Source: Nematostella vectensis
Lineage: Eukaryota > Cnidaria > Anthozoa > Actiniaria > Edwardsiidae
Reading direction: 5' to 3'
DNA length: 64,000 nt
Assembly: GCF_932526225.1 (NCBI RefSeq)
Contig: NC_064037.1
Span: 2,819,203 to 2,883,202, forward strand
The position numbers were made by a program, and so were the translations under genes. Position 1 is the first letter of the stretch. Every line of letters begins with the position of its first letter. The notes under the pieces are model-generated. The model was not told the DNA's origin and made no database searches. It worked only from the letters and a program-made list of their open reading frames with translations. Positions 11,227 to 22,661 of this stretch are shown piece by piece.

Positions 11227-12474
11227 TAATGCGTTGCCCTGTCTTGGTAAAGGTATTGTATTCGTGGCTTGAGTTGCCCTGTCTTGGTAAAGGTATTGTA
11301 TTCGTGGCTTGAGTTGCCCTGTCTTGGTAAAGGTATTGTATTCGTGGCTTGAGTTGCCCTGTCTTGGTAAAGGTATTGTATTCGTGGCTTGAGTTGCCCT
11401 GTCTTGGTAAAGGTATTGTATTCGTGGCTTGAGTTGCCCTGTCTTGGTAAAGGTATTGTATTCGTGGCTTGAGTTGCCCTGTCTTGGTAAAGGTATTGTA
11501 TTTGTGGCTTGAGTTGCCCTGTCTTGGTAAAGGTATTGTATTCGTGGCTTGAGTTGCCCTGTCTTGGTAGAGGTATTATATTCTTTTCTTGAGTTGTCCT
11601 TTTCTGGTAAAGGTATTATATTCGTGGCTTGAGTTGTCCTGTTTTGGTAAAGGTATTATATTCTTGACTTGATTTGTCCTGTTCTGGTAAAGGTATTATA
11701 TTCTTGACTTGATTTGTCCTGTTCTGGTAAAGGTATTGTATTCTTGACTTGATTTGCCCTGTTCTGGTAAAGGTATTATATTCTTGACTTGATTTGTCCT
11801 GTTCTGGTAAAGGTATTCTTTGCTGGAGTTGTCCTGTCTTGGTAAAGGTATTATATGTGTGGCTTGAGTTGCCCTGTATTGTTAAAGGTATTATATTCGT
11901 GGCTTGAATTGTCCTGTTCTGGTAAAGGTATTATATTCGTGGCTTGAGTTGTCCTGTCTTGGTAGGCTTGAGTTGTCCTGTTCTGGTAAAGGTATTATAT
12001 TCGTGGCTTGAGTTGTCCTGTTCTGGTAAAGATAATATATTCTTGGCTTGATTTGTCCTGTCTTGGTAAAGGTATTATATTCTTTGCTGGAGTTGTCCTG
12101 TCTTGGTAAAGGTATTATATTCTTTGCTGGAGTTGCTTTGTCTTGGTAAAGGTATTATATTCTTTGCTGGAGTTCTCCTGTCTTGGTAAAGGTATTATGT
12201 TCGTGGCTTGAGATGTCCTGTCTTGTTAAAGGTATTATATTTGTGGCTTGAATTGTCCTGTTCTGTTAAAGGTATCATATTCGTGGCTTGAGTTGCCCTG
12301 TCTTGGCAGAGGTATCATATTCTTGGCTTGAGTTGTCCTGTCTTGGTAAAGGTATTATATTCGTGGCTTCAGTTGTCCTGTTCTGGTAAAGGTATTATAT
12401 TCGTGGCTTGAGTTGTCCTCTCTTGGTAAATATATTATATTCTTGGCTTGAGTTGTCCTGTCTTGGTAGCTGCA
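11227..12474. repeat. 40-bp minisatellite, about 31 copies
   Basis: Units carry TTGAGTTGCCCTGTCTTGGT then AAAGGTATTGTATTCGTGGC. Copies at 11240-11560 are almost identical; those nearer 12470 are diverged, indicating recent expansion at one end. The array abuts, and includes the final codons and stop of, the minus-strand gene ending at 12435. Confidence 0.94.
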
Positions 12475-15400
12475 AGAATGTCGAAATCAGATGCTCCCCT
12501 TCCTGACGCCACGGCCAGCAAATGACTGATGTCGAAGATGAGTTTCTGTATTTTGTCCATGCATCTTCGGCTCAGCGGATCGTTTTCGGTCTCGGTGCAA
12601 AGAAAAAGCTTCAGAAATGGGCTGATTTCACTGCTGTGGTCTGGCTGTGCCTCTTTGTTGCGATATTTCTCGACCCACTTCTCGGTGATGTCCTGAGGTT
12701 CCTTGGCTATTGGTTTTTCCTTTCCTGGAAAATTCTCTATAAGCCCTTTGGTCTGTGTTTTTAAGGTGTTGATGATACCGCTCAATTTACTTGTTCTTAG
12801 CAGGGTATCTAAGCCGTTTATGGAGTAGAAAGTCCGGTAAAGATATTTGCTCATCTTTACCAGACATTTTGCGACTTTGTCAGATGGTCCACAGTGCTGG
12901 AATTCCTTGTTAGCATCGGCCCAGTTCTCAACCATGGACACCCAGTAGTCCAGCACCGTCAACAGGTCTTTGATTTCGTTCTTCTTCATCTGAAGCACGC
13001 CCACTACGACTCGAATCGTCCCTCTAGTGTGATAAGCTTCCGCCGCGAATACTAGGGCAATTGACATCTAAAACGAGTTTGAAAACGTATTTCAGCCGAT
13101 CACTTCTATGTCCTTCGATTCGATTATTATCTAAACGGTGAAGGTTCTCTTGTTATCTAAAAGGTTCTCTTAATGAGCTATCGCTATGAAGAGTTCTCGT
13201 GCCCAGTTTGTCCCTTTTTCTATTGATGGATTATTAGCCGTAAAGGACATCGAAAAATGGGTGCACGATTCAATGGACATAAAGATAGCTGGGGGGCACA
13301 CACACGCCCCTACTGGCCATTTCCTTACAATTTTGGAAAACATTTCCTTACAATTTTGCAAAACATTAGGAGGACACGCCCCCCCTGCCCCTATTGGGTT
13401 ACGGTACAGTCCCCCTGCCCCTGTTGGCATTACGGTACAGTCCCCCTGCCCCTATAGGGTTACGGTAAAGTCCCACCTGCCCCTATAGGCGTTACGGTAC
13501 AGCCCCCTGGCCCTATAGGCGTTACGGCACAGTCCCCCTGCCCCTATAGGGTTACGGTACAGCCCCCCTGCCCCTCTAGGGTTACGGTACAATCCCCCTG
13601 CCCCTATAGGGTTACGGTACAGTCCCCCTGTCCCTATAGGGTTACGGTACAGTCCCCCTGCCCCTATTGGCGTTACGTCACAGTCCCCCTGCCCCTATAG
13701 GCGTTACGGTACAGTCCTCCTGCCCCTATAGGGTTACTGTACATTCCTCCTGCCCCTATTGGCGTTACGGTACAGTCCCCCTGCCCCTATAGGCGTTACG
13801 GTACAGTCCCCCTGCCCCTATAGGGTTACGGTACAGTCCCACCTGCCCCTATAGGCGTTACGGTACAGTCCCCCTGCCCCTATAGGGTTACGGTACAGTC
13901 CCCCTGCCCCTATAGGGTTACGGTACAGTCCCACCTGCCCCTATAGGCGTTACGGTACAGTCCCCCTGCCCCTATAGGGTTACGGTACAGTCCCCCTGCC
14001 CCCCATTGGCGTTACGGTACAGTCCCCCTGCCCCTCTAGGGTTACGGTACAATCCCCCTGCCCCTATTGGCGTTACTGTACGGCCCCCCTGCCCCTATAG
14101 GGTTACGGTACAGTCCCCCTGCCACTATAGGCGTTACGGTACAGTCCCCCTGCCCCTATAGGGTTACTGTACAGTCCTCCTGCCCCTATAGGGTTACGGT
14201 ACAGTCCCCCTGCCCCTATAGGGTTACGGTACAGTCCCCCTGCCCCTATAGGGTTACGGTACAGTCCCCCTGCCCCTATAGGGTTACGGTACAGTCCCCC
14301 TGCCCCTATAGGGTTACGGTACAGTCCCCCTGCCCCTATAGGGTTACGGTACAGTCCTCCTGCCCCTATAGGGTTACTGTACAGTCCTCCTGCCCCTATT
14401 GGCGTTACGGTACAGTCCCCCTGCCCCTATAGGGTTACGGTACAGTCCCCCTGCCCCTATAGGGTTATGGTACAGTCCCCCTGCCCCTATAGGGTTACGG
14501 TACAGTCCCCCTGCCACTATAGGCGTTACGGTACAGTCCTCCTGCCCCTATAGGGTTACGGTACAGTCCTCCTGCCCCTATAGGTTACGGTACAGTCCTC
14601 CTGCCCCTATAGGGTTACGGTACAGTCCCCCTGCCCCTATAGGGTTACGGTACAGTCCCCCTGCCCCCCATTGGCGTTACGGTACAGTCCCCCTGCCCCT
14701 ATAGGGTTACGGTACAGTCCCCCTGCCCCTATAGGGTTACGGTACAGTCTTCCTGCCCCTATAGGGTTACTGTACAGTCCTCCTGCCCCTATTGGCGTTA
14801 CGGTACAGTCCCCCTGCCCCTATAGGGTTACGGTACAGTCCCCCTGCCCCTATAGGCGTTACGGTACAGTCCCCCTTCCCCTATAGGGTTACGGTACAGT
14901 CCCCCTGCCCCTATAGGGTTACGGTACAGTCCCCCTGCCCCTATAGGCGTTACGATACAGTCCCCCTGCCCCTATAGGGTTACGGTACAGTCCCCCTGCC
15001 CCTATAGGGTTACGGTACAGTCCCCCTGCCCCTATTGGCGTTACGGTACAGTCCCCCTGCCCCTATAGGGTTAAGGTACAGTCCCCCTGCCCCTATAGGG
15101 TTACGGTACAGTCCCCCTGCCCCCCATTGGCGTTACGGTACAGTCCCTCCATTCCCCTATAGGGTTACGGTACAGTCCCTCCATTCCCCTATAGGGTTAC
15201 GGTACAGCCCCTCCATTCCCCTATAGGGTTACGGTACAGTCCCTCCATTCCCCTATGGGCGTTACGGTACAGCCCCTCCATTCCCCTATAGGGTTACGGT
15301 ACAGCCCCTCCATTCCCCTATAGGGTTACGGTACAGTCCCTCCATTCCCCTATGGGCGTTACGGTACAGCCCCTCCATTCCCCTATGGGCGTTACGGTAC

Positions 15401-17135
15401 AGCCCCTCCATTCCCCTATAGGGTTACGGTACAGCCCCTCCATTCCCCTATAGGGTTACGGTACAGCCCCTCCATTCCCCTATGGGCGTTACGGTACAGC
15501 CCCTCCATTCCCCTATGGGCGTTACGGTACAGCCCCTCCATTCCCCTATAGGGTTACGGTACAGCCCCTCCATTCCCCTATGGGCGTTACGGTACAGCCC
15601 CTCCATTCCCCTATAGGCGTGACGGTACAGTCCCCCTGCCCCTATAGGGTTACGGTACAGCCCCCTGGCCCTATAGGGTTACGGTACAGTCCCCCTGCCC
15701 CTATAGGGTTACGGTACAGTCCCTCCATTCCCCTATGAGCGTTACAGCACTGATGCTTGGTTAAGACTCGCCTCAGACACATAGTTGTTGATCATCGGGA
15801 GTTCATTAGTTTTGTAGTTTTTCTCTGCTTGCTGGACGATGGACTGGTACAAGTCGTTATGCTTTGCTCGGAACTTGTCCTTACTGTCAAAGTTCTCTTC
15901 TGACCATTCTTGATATTTTTTTTCATATAGCTCCAACCATTTCTGAAAAAACCCTTTCTTGTCGACATTTTCCATCTGGCCAGTACGTGCGTTTGCTGAG
16001 CCGGGTAGACTTTCCTTAGCATCGGCCACTAGTTCGTCGAAATAGGGTTTCCAGAATTTGTACAACTGAAAAAGAAAAATTGGGATCCTTTTATTATCGA
16101 GTACCTCTTCTAAGTCCTCGTTTGGCTTACTTTCGTGGGCTCTCTTTAACAGCAGAACAGACAGACGACGATTTACAGACGGACCGTTAGTTTACCTTAA
16201 AATATGAGCTTGCCAGCTCCTGCATTTGGTAGTAGGCCTTAAGATTAGCGTTGAATAAGTCTTTAGGAAAAGCAGTGCTTCCCGCTCCTTGGAATACGTA
16301 CAAGTCTGGCATGGCATACTCCAGGGTAAACGCGTAAATATTCGTGTCGAAGACTCGCTCCGACGGCTTGCCGAACAGTAATTGGTCACCTGGAATACAA
16401 ATATCACGTAAGGGGTAAGCCTGCGATCTCACGAACAATAGTTCAGCCTGCGATCTTACCCGCATTTGTTTAGCCTATTATAATTTGATTGTACCTTCCT
16501 TGTGTTTTTCGAAATAGTCATTGAATTTCGCTGTGAGTGATCCAGATTCTGGGCCAATAAGTCCCACGTCGTAGTCAGAAGTTGGGCTCGCACTGCCGTA
16601 TGGCGCCGGAAAGCACACTTCGTCAGGGACCTTAGTCTTGCCATCCTGCTCTTGACACCCTGTTAGCCTCTCTTCGCTCAGCTCGAACAGCAAGTGAGTG
16701 ACATACAGGTAGCGTGCGTCCGTAATGGCCAGCAGACGACCATTATCTTTGTAAATGGATCTTTCCTTTGTTGCTTCCCAGTCATTATTCCGCATGAAAA
16801 ACTTCTCGATTCGGTTGGCAACTTTCTACAAATAGTAAGAGGGTTAAAAAACATGAAAACATTTTTTTGTTAGTTTGCTTGTTTGTTATTTTTGCTTGTT
16901 TATTTTTATGTGTTTGTTAATTCGTACTTTATTTGTGTTGTGGTTGCTTGTTTGATACCTTGAAGTAATCACTTCTTTTCTCTCCCTTGAACATAGGCTT
17001 TGTATACTTGTTTTTTTTTTGTCCCAATTATCGGGCGGCTGCAAGCTGTAATAACACTGGACGCATTTCTTGAACCAGTCCGCCTCAGCTTCCTCAGTCT
17101 CATCGGTCACAGTGATCACATCCGAGTCGAAGTTT
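12435..17135 (-). CDS. Unnamed protein with nucleotidyltransferase-like GS..SDYDV motif (5' end missing)
   Basis: Read on the minus strand, exons 17135-16959, 16825-16495, 16389-16196, 16065-15751 and 13067-12435 give about 550 residues with consistent splice phases. The second exon contains YGSASPTSDYDVGLIG, resembling the hGS...DhDh signature of polymerase-beta-fold nucleotidyltransferases, although the GS-to-D spacing is shorter than usual. The last exon begins SIALVFAAEAYHTRGTIRVV and is otherwise helical and charged; no signal peptide or membrane segment was seen. Exon 1 of this set needs one extra A in an A10 tract (17011-17020 on +) to stay open, so there is either a frameshift or a sequence error. 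The donor at 15751 (TCA/GTGCTG) is weak. The C-terminal residues and stop fall within the 40-bp array. The start codon lies upstream and was not identified. Function is unproven. Confidence 0.6.
13383..15746. repeat. 30-bp C-rich minisatellite, about 78 copies
   Basis: Units are GTTACGGTACAGTCCCCCTG followed by CCCCTATAGG, with variants (CCTCCATTCC form at 15140-15620). It fills nearly all of the 2.7-kb intron between the last two exons of the minus-strand gene and starts at the exon edge (15751). The unit holds the palindrome CCCTATAGGG. Confidence 0.96.
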
Positions 17136-17244
17136 CTGTTTGCAAGATTTAGGCACTAAATAAGCTCTTTTTTGCATTTTGTGCCTTTTGAGCAACTTCA
17201 GAAGAGATCCAGCCCTCCACCTCATACACCCGGAGGCAGTTTTG

Positions 17245-18345
17245 TCAGGATACCCCCATGTCAGGGTATCCCCATGTCAGTGTACCCCCATGTCAGGATA
17301 CCCCTATGTCAGGGTACCCCCATGTCAGGGTACCCCCCATGTCAGGATACCCCCATGTCAGGGTACACCCATGTCAGGATACCCACATGTCAGGGTACCC
17401 CCATGTCAGTGTACCCCCCATGTCAGGGTACCCCCATGACAGGGTACCCCCATGTCTGTATACCCCCATGTCAGTACCCCATGTCAGGGTACCCCCATGT
17501 CAGGATACCCACATGTCAGGATACCCCCAGGTCAGGATACCCCCATGTCAGGGTACCCCCATGTCAGTATACCCCCATGTCAGGGTACCCCCATGTCAGG
17601 GTATCCCCATGTCAGTGTACCCCCCATGTCAGGGTACCCCCATGACAGGGTACCCCCATGTCTGTATACCCCCATGTCAGTACCCCATGTCAGGGTACCC
17701 CCATGTCAGGATACCCACATGTCAGGATACCCCCAGGTCAGGGTACCCCCATGACAGGGTACCCCCATGTCTGTATACCCCCATGTCAGTACCCCATGTC
17801 AGGGTACCCCCATGTCAGGATACCCACATGTCAGGGTACACCCATGTCAGGATACCCCCATGTCAGGATACCCCCATGTCAGTATACCCCCATGTCAGGG
17901 TACCCCCATGTCAGGGTATCCCCATGTCAGTATACCCCATGTCAGGGTACCCACAGGTCAGGATACCCCCATGTCAGTATACCCCCATGTCAGGATACCC
18001 CATGTCAGGGTACCCACAGGTCAGGATACCCCCATGTCAGTATACCCCCATGTCAGGATACCCACATGCCAGGATACCCCCAGGTCAGGATACCCCCATG
18101 TCAGGATACCCCCATGTCAGTATACCCCCATGTCAGGGTACCCCCATGTCAGGGTATCCCCATGTCAGTGTACCCCCATGTCAGGGTACCCCCATGACAG
18201 GGTACCCACATGTCTGTATACCCCCATGTCAGTACCCCATGTCAGGGTACCCCCATGTCAGGGTATCCCCATGTCAGGGTACCCCCATGTCAGGGTATCC
18301 CCATGTCAGGGTACCCCCATGTCAGGGTATCCCCATGACAGGGTG
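17245..18345. repeat. 16-17-bp minisatellite, about 67 copies
   Basis: Unit TGTCAGGGTACCCCCA with GGATAC, GTGTAC, GTATAC and GACAGG variants. The variants recur in the same order several times (for example 17440-17530, 17650-17740 and 17760-17840), so there is a higher-order structure. It lies upstream of the first recognised exon of the minus-strand gene. Long open frames here are repeat artefacts. Confidence 0.95.
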
Positions 18346-18441
18346 CTCTGATGCCTTAAATTAACCCAGGGAGACAATATTTCAATCCTTAAATTCCAAA
18401 AAGCAAGCAGTCCAGAATCTCCTTTCGCGGCCTCTATATGA

Positions 18442-18529
18442 CAAGCGGACCACCGAATCGATTCCTAAAAGTGTCAATTTCTAACTTACGTTCCGATATT
18501 TACAAGAAATCGATTCGGTGGCCCGCTTG
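18442..18529. repeat. Short inverted repeat (about 23-bp arms)
   Basis: CAAGCGGACCACCGAATCGA (18442 onward) pairs with TCGATTCGGTGGCCCGCTTG (18510-18529), with one mismatch and a loop of about 40 nt. Possibly a small fold-back element. Confidence 0.7.
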
Positions 18530-19814
18530 AAATAACAAATAAAGTGTGACTCATGATGCAAGGTGGAGTGGTTTGCGACTATAGTATTTTAGATTTCGAA
18601 CAAAACCCCTCAAATCTGCGATTTTATTTGCACTTGCATCGCGCCTCGCCGATTAAAATATATCATTATTTTCACAATTTCACTAAAAGCATTGGTTTTG
18701 CCACAGATCTGATCGATCAAAACTCTTTTGAAAAGCTACCAAACGGGTTTAAATTTGAATGAATTTTACACTGGACTTAGTTCAAATACCACCCTTGCTG
18801 ATGAGAAAGCAATGAACGTCACTATGTATGATGGAACTAAACTTACTTTATTTCAGTCTCACATTCCCTATTTCGAGTGTCTGAGAAGGTGCACCCGTAG
18901 ACCATACATGCCTGCAGCGTAGAAAGTCAAATATATGAGAAGTATAAAGATGACGGTTGGAACCCCCCAAAAACAATCTATTTTTTTAGATCTGGACATA
19001 CCATCAACATTGTGGCCCCTGTAATTGACCAATATAGCCGCCACATTCCCTGAGATGAATTCAAGAAAATGGAGTTATTGAGAAAGATTGTGGATTATAT
19101 GAATTAAGTTGGTACCCTAATGCTTAGAATGATGCAGTTGATGATGATAACGAAAATATTCACCATATAACAACAATCCTGTCAGAGTGCTAGCCGTTCT
19201 TTCTCTTGAAACTGGACACAGAGTGTGTTACCTCACCCTTTTGCAAGCACGTTTGACTGCTTTGTCAAACTCTCGATTCTCTAATGTCAAGATTTGTCAA
19301 GAGAAAAAAATTTTAAAAGCTCTTGTACTTGATCAATTATTAATATGAACAATTAAATTTGTTTTAAATTGTTCACAAACAGGTGCGACTGGTTTTAGAG
19401 ATTCACACACCGTAACGTGTTTTTTGAAAGAAAAGTGTCAAATTTGATCAAACATTTTATTATTTTTTGTCATGTGAACAATTTAATTAAAATGGAATGG
19501 GTTGGATGAGCTCGTCGAAAATAATTCCGCTATCTGTAAGTGAGTTAAAAACAAGTTCATGAAATTCCCTCCCGATTCCCAAATTTCGGGTGGGAAATTT
19601 TAAATTTTCAATAAAAAAGCTGTTATGACAAAATGTCGTCAGGTATCCTGTCGTAGTAACACTAGTAGCGACAGTACTCCTCTTTAAAGTCTCCTGCCAA
19701 CAGCACTGCAGACAAAGCTTGTATTATATTAATAAAGCCCTAACAACTCCCATGAGGCTTTTTTATTTCCTCACAGAGGGGGAGGGGGGCTATTAAAGAG
19801 AGGGATTATCAAAA

Positions 19815-19893
19815 TTTTCAACGGCGTTGTTGACACCGTGTACCCAAACTTGTCACAAGTTTGGGTACACGGTGTCAACAACGCCGTTGAAAA
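19815..19893. repeat. Perfect palindrome, 39-bp arms, 1-nt centre
   Basis: Left arm 19815-19853 starts TTTTCAACGGCGTTGTTGAC; right arm 19855-19893 ends GTCAACAACGCCGTTGAAAA. No mismatch was found on hand alignment. It could form a cruciform in DNA or a 39-bp hairpin if transcribed. Confidence 0.92.
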
Positions 19894-21489
19894 ATTTGAG
19901 ATTTCTTATTTGGTTTGATTCTTTCTCTTGTTGGTTAAAGGGAAGAGTATCGACCGAACCTTTTCCCCTGGGTACTATGGCATGACTTTAAAGGGGACGA
20001 AAGAAAATGATTAAGCTGCTGGATTATCGACAACATAATCAACAACCTTATCATGGAGAAGGCGAAGAGAAAGAGTCCTTGTCTTTCTCGAACACGAAAT
20101 ACTCTTTTTGTGTATCCAGTTTTTATCTATTATTTTTTCATTGTTACAAGTCCGTAGTTTTTAGTTATTCATACATTGTTTTTTTTGTGTGGAAATTTAG
20201 AGATAACTAACAAAAGCATTACAAACAACGAGCAAGCAGGGGTGGGTGTCCGAGTGCACAGCCACCATCAGCTATCACGTTTTCCATATTCCTACTTAAA
20301 CAATTTTAAATAAGTTATTCTTCTCATAAGCTCTTTGGAAAACGATAGTAATAAAAAATATATATTAAAAAGTCTTAAACATATATGTAAGATAACATAG
20401 ACAATTTTAAAATCGTTCCATCCATGAATAGCTTAATTGAGATTATTCTTTTCTTTCTCGAAACATTTTCGTGGTAAAAAATAGCGATATTTTAATTGTA
20501 TAGTAGGTGGCGATAAATTTAGTGTGAAATATGTTATTATAAAGGCTGAATGGTTCCTTGAGTGCGCGTGTATCACCCGCTTTAAGCCCCTCCCCTTCAC
20601 GACAAGGCAGGTGTCATCAATTTCAATAATGAGCAATCGAGAAACCTGTTTTATTTTATTTTATAAAATTTAACTTTAGACAGAACAAGAAACAGATGCA
20701 GCATTTTTATTTGTGCAGTGTGCAAGTAAAAGATATTGATGTTTTGTTGTTATGAATAATTATGATAAAGGCGTTGAATACACACATGGACGCTTTATCC
20801 CTATTATTGGCTTTTGTTTTTGGACTCCAATACATGTGCGTTCAGTCATGTCCGATGCTAACAGATAATGATAAATGTTATCAGACCAATTTCATTTGTA
20901 TCTATGATAAATAATGTTATAGGATATTGATTAGGATGAATGTTATCAGACAAATTTTTGTATCTAATAAATAATGTGGTGTGGTAAAGCACGGATACGT
21001 TTCCATTGCCGACTAGCGATATCAAATGAGCCAAGACTACAAAACGGAGAAAAGAGATGGGTCACTTGGCAACGATCAGTGCCAAATTTTACCAGAAATT
21101 CAATACCAAATCCAATCAGATGGGCCCGAAAAAGGGCGAAATAAAGGTTACTGGCGTGGGCCTGTGCGTGTTATTTGCGATTTAGATTTTAGGATTGTAA
21201 AGTGATGGTGGAAATGGTGAAAGCTTGAAATAAATGTTTTAATTTTCACAATTATGTCCTGGCCAAACAAAACGCAAGTCTCAGCGAAAGTTGCCACAAG
21301 TTTCGACATTAGTGAACTTGCGTTGATTTGCGAAGAAATGGTCAAACGAAACGTTAATTGTCCAGTAACATAACTTTAAGAAAATTTTTCTTGTCTGTGG
21401 TGTTTTATGGCAAAGGCTTTCACGTCTGATTTCCGAGCACCCTCAACCAACCTTTTTCGTGGTTTGAAAACATTTCCTGGTTTTCCTGG

Positions 21490-21638
21490 TAGCCTTCCTG
21501 TAGACTTTGATAGTTTTTTTTTTTTTCCGGCACGAAAACCCCCCGAAACATGGATAATGTGCTGCGACCGTGATATGCAAACTCCGTGTCTTCGGAGGTT
21601 CTCATGCCGGAAAAAATATCAAAGCCTTCGGAAGGCTA
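21490..21638. mobile_element. Candidate MITE / fold-back with about 38-bp terminal inverted repeats
   Basis: Left end TAGCCTTCCTGTAGACTTTG and right end CAAAGCCTTCGGAAGGCTA are imperfect inverse copies; both continue inward through an A/T tract to CCGGCA(C/T)GA. Target duplications are not clear. Confidence 0.55.
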
Positions 21639-22489
21639 GTTTCTGATGACTTTTAGCTCTTTTTGTCTTGTCTTAGGCCCTGTTTTCATTCTGTTCACAT
21701 AACAAGAATAGCTTGGGACTAAGAATCATCACGCGCTACATTATTTAGAGTTCGCATTAGCGCGATTAGACTAGAAAAAGTGGAAGGCTGGCGAAAATAA
21801 GTATTCGTGAAAAAATCACCATATTTCATAACATATTTGCGTGCTAATCCATTTAGCACTCTTGCGTGACTTGGTTATTACCAAGTCATTATCAGTCAAT
21901 CAAACAGATGTTGATTTATCAAGCTCGACTATACCTTTCCACGACTCCATGAACTTTTATTTGGTAATACGTGATATAGCTTAAAGATATTTCTCTACTG
22001 GAGAAACCTTTTATATTGCAATGTTAATTTTAATATGCTTTCCGCTTTAGCTGGCCTCCAGCGAGATTTCCTGTTTTCTCGTGGTGTTTACTGGAAATAG
22101 ATTAGAAAGCGATAAACCAGGTACAAAAAAAAAACAGTATAAAGGCACAAAGAATCGTGACTTTAAGGTATATTAAAAGATAAATGTCTTGCATGGTCAC
22201 ATCGAGTCTTATTATAATGTTCAGGAGGAATGTTGACATACCGGGCTGTCTGGACGGGGCCTTGGGCGAGCGGAAAGGCGTTGACGTACCGGAAGTTGTT
22301 CTGTCAGCAGCAAGACTCAAGGTGATCACCTCTCAACCGGCAGCACAAGCTCTCAGCACAAGAGAAGCGAGGAGCCTCTCACAAACACGCATCGCTTCCC
22401 TGAAAAGGCTCAAACTTAAAGTAAAGGCCTGCTCGGTAGACAAAGTACTCGGGACGGGATTTTGCGAGAACCTCACTGAATACGTCAGC

Positions 22490-22661
22490 ATGAGTCGGGC
22501 GCTACGTTCTGCTGTATGCTGTCTCTTTTTTACGGGGCTTGTGCTCTCAATGTTTGCATTTGCCGAATGTAAACGTCTCAAGACAAAGTTTGATTCAAGG
22601 AGGCATGCAAGCAAAGATGGAGTAGTCTCCGTGAGTAGAGATGGACGGTACCTCGACACCG
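22490..22661 (+). CDS. Exon 1: signal peptide and basic linker
   Basis: Begins [20 protein letters not shown], a typical signal sequence ending near residue 27, followed by a short basic stretch ([12 protein letters not shown]). It ends in phase 1 at CACCG/GTAAGC, which matches exon 2. I saw no LN-domain exon in the 2.3-kb intron that follows. Confidence 0.7.

Larger units (their letters stand above)
18346..22489. other. Gene-poor region with inverted repeats
   Basis: No convincing exon was found on either strand. Contents: inverted repeat 18442-18529, perfect palindrome 19815-19893, an imperfect tandem duplication of about 70 bp at 20865-20990 (TGTTATCAGAC recurs), and an inverted-repeat element 21490-21638. 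The missing 5' exon(s) of the minus-strand gene and the promoter of the laminin-like gene may be here. Confidence 0.5.

Noticed and set aside
17258-18364. 368-codon Pro/Tyr/His-rich open frame resembling a structural repeat protein
   Set aside because: Produced by the 16-bp array; other frames over the same stretch are equally open, and unit-length changes shift frame.
22184-22489. In-frame upstream extension of the laminin-like protein by 102 codons
   Set aside because: The extension would bury the signal peptide and has no secretory character; more likely open 5' UTR.
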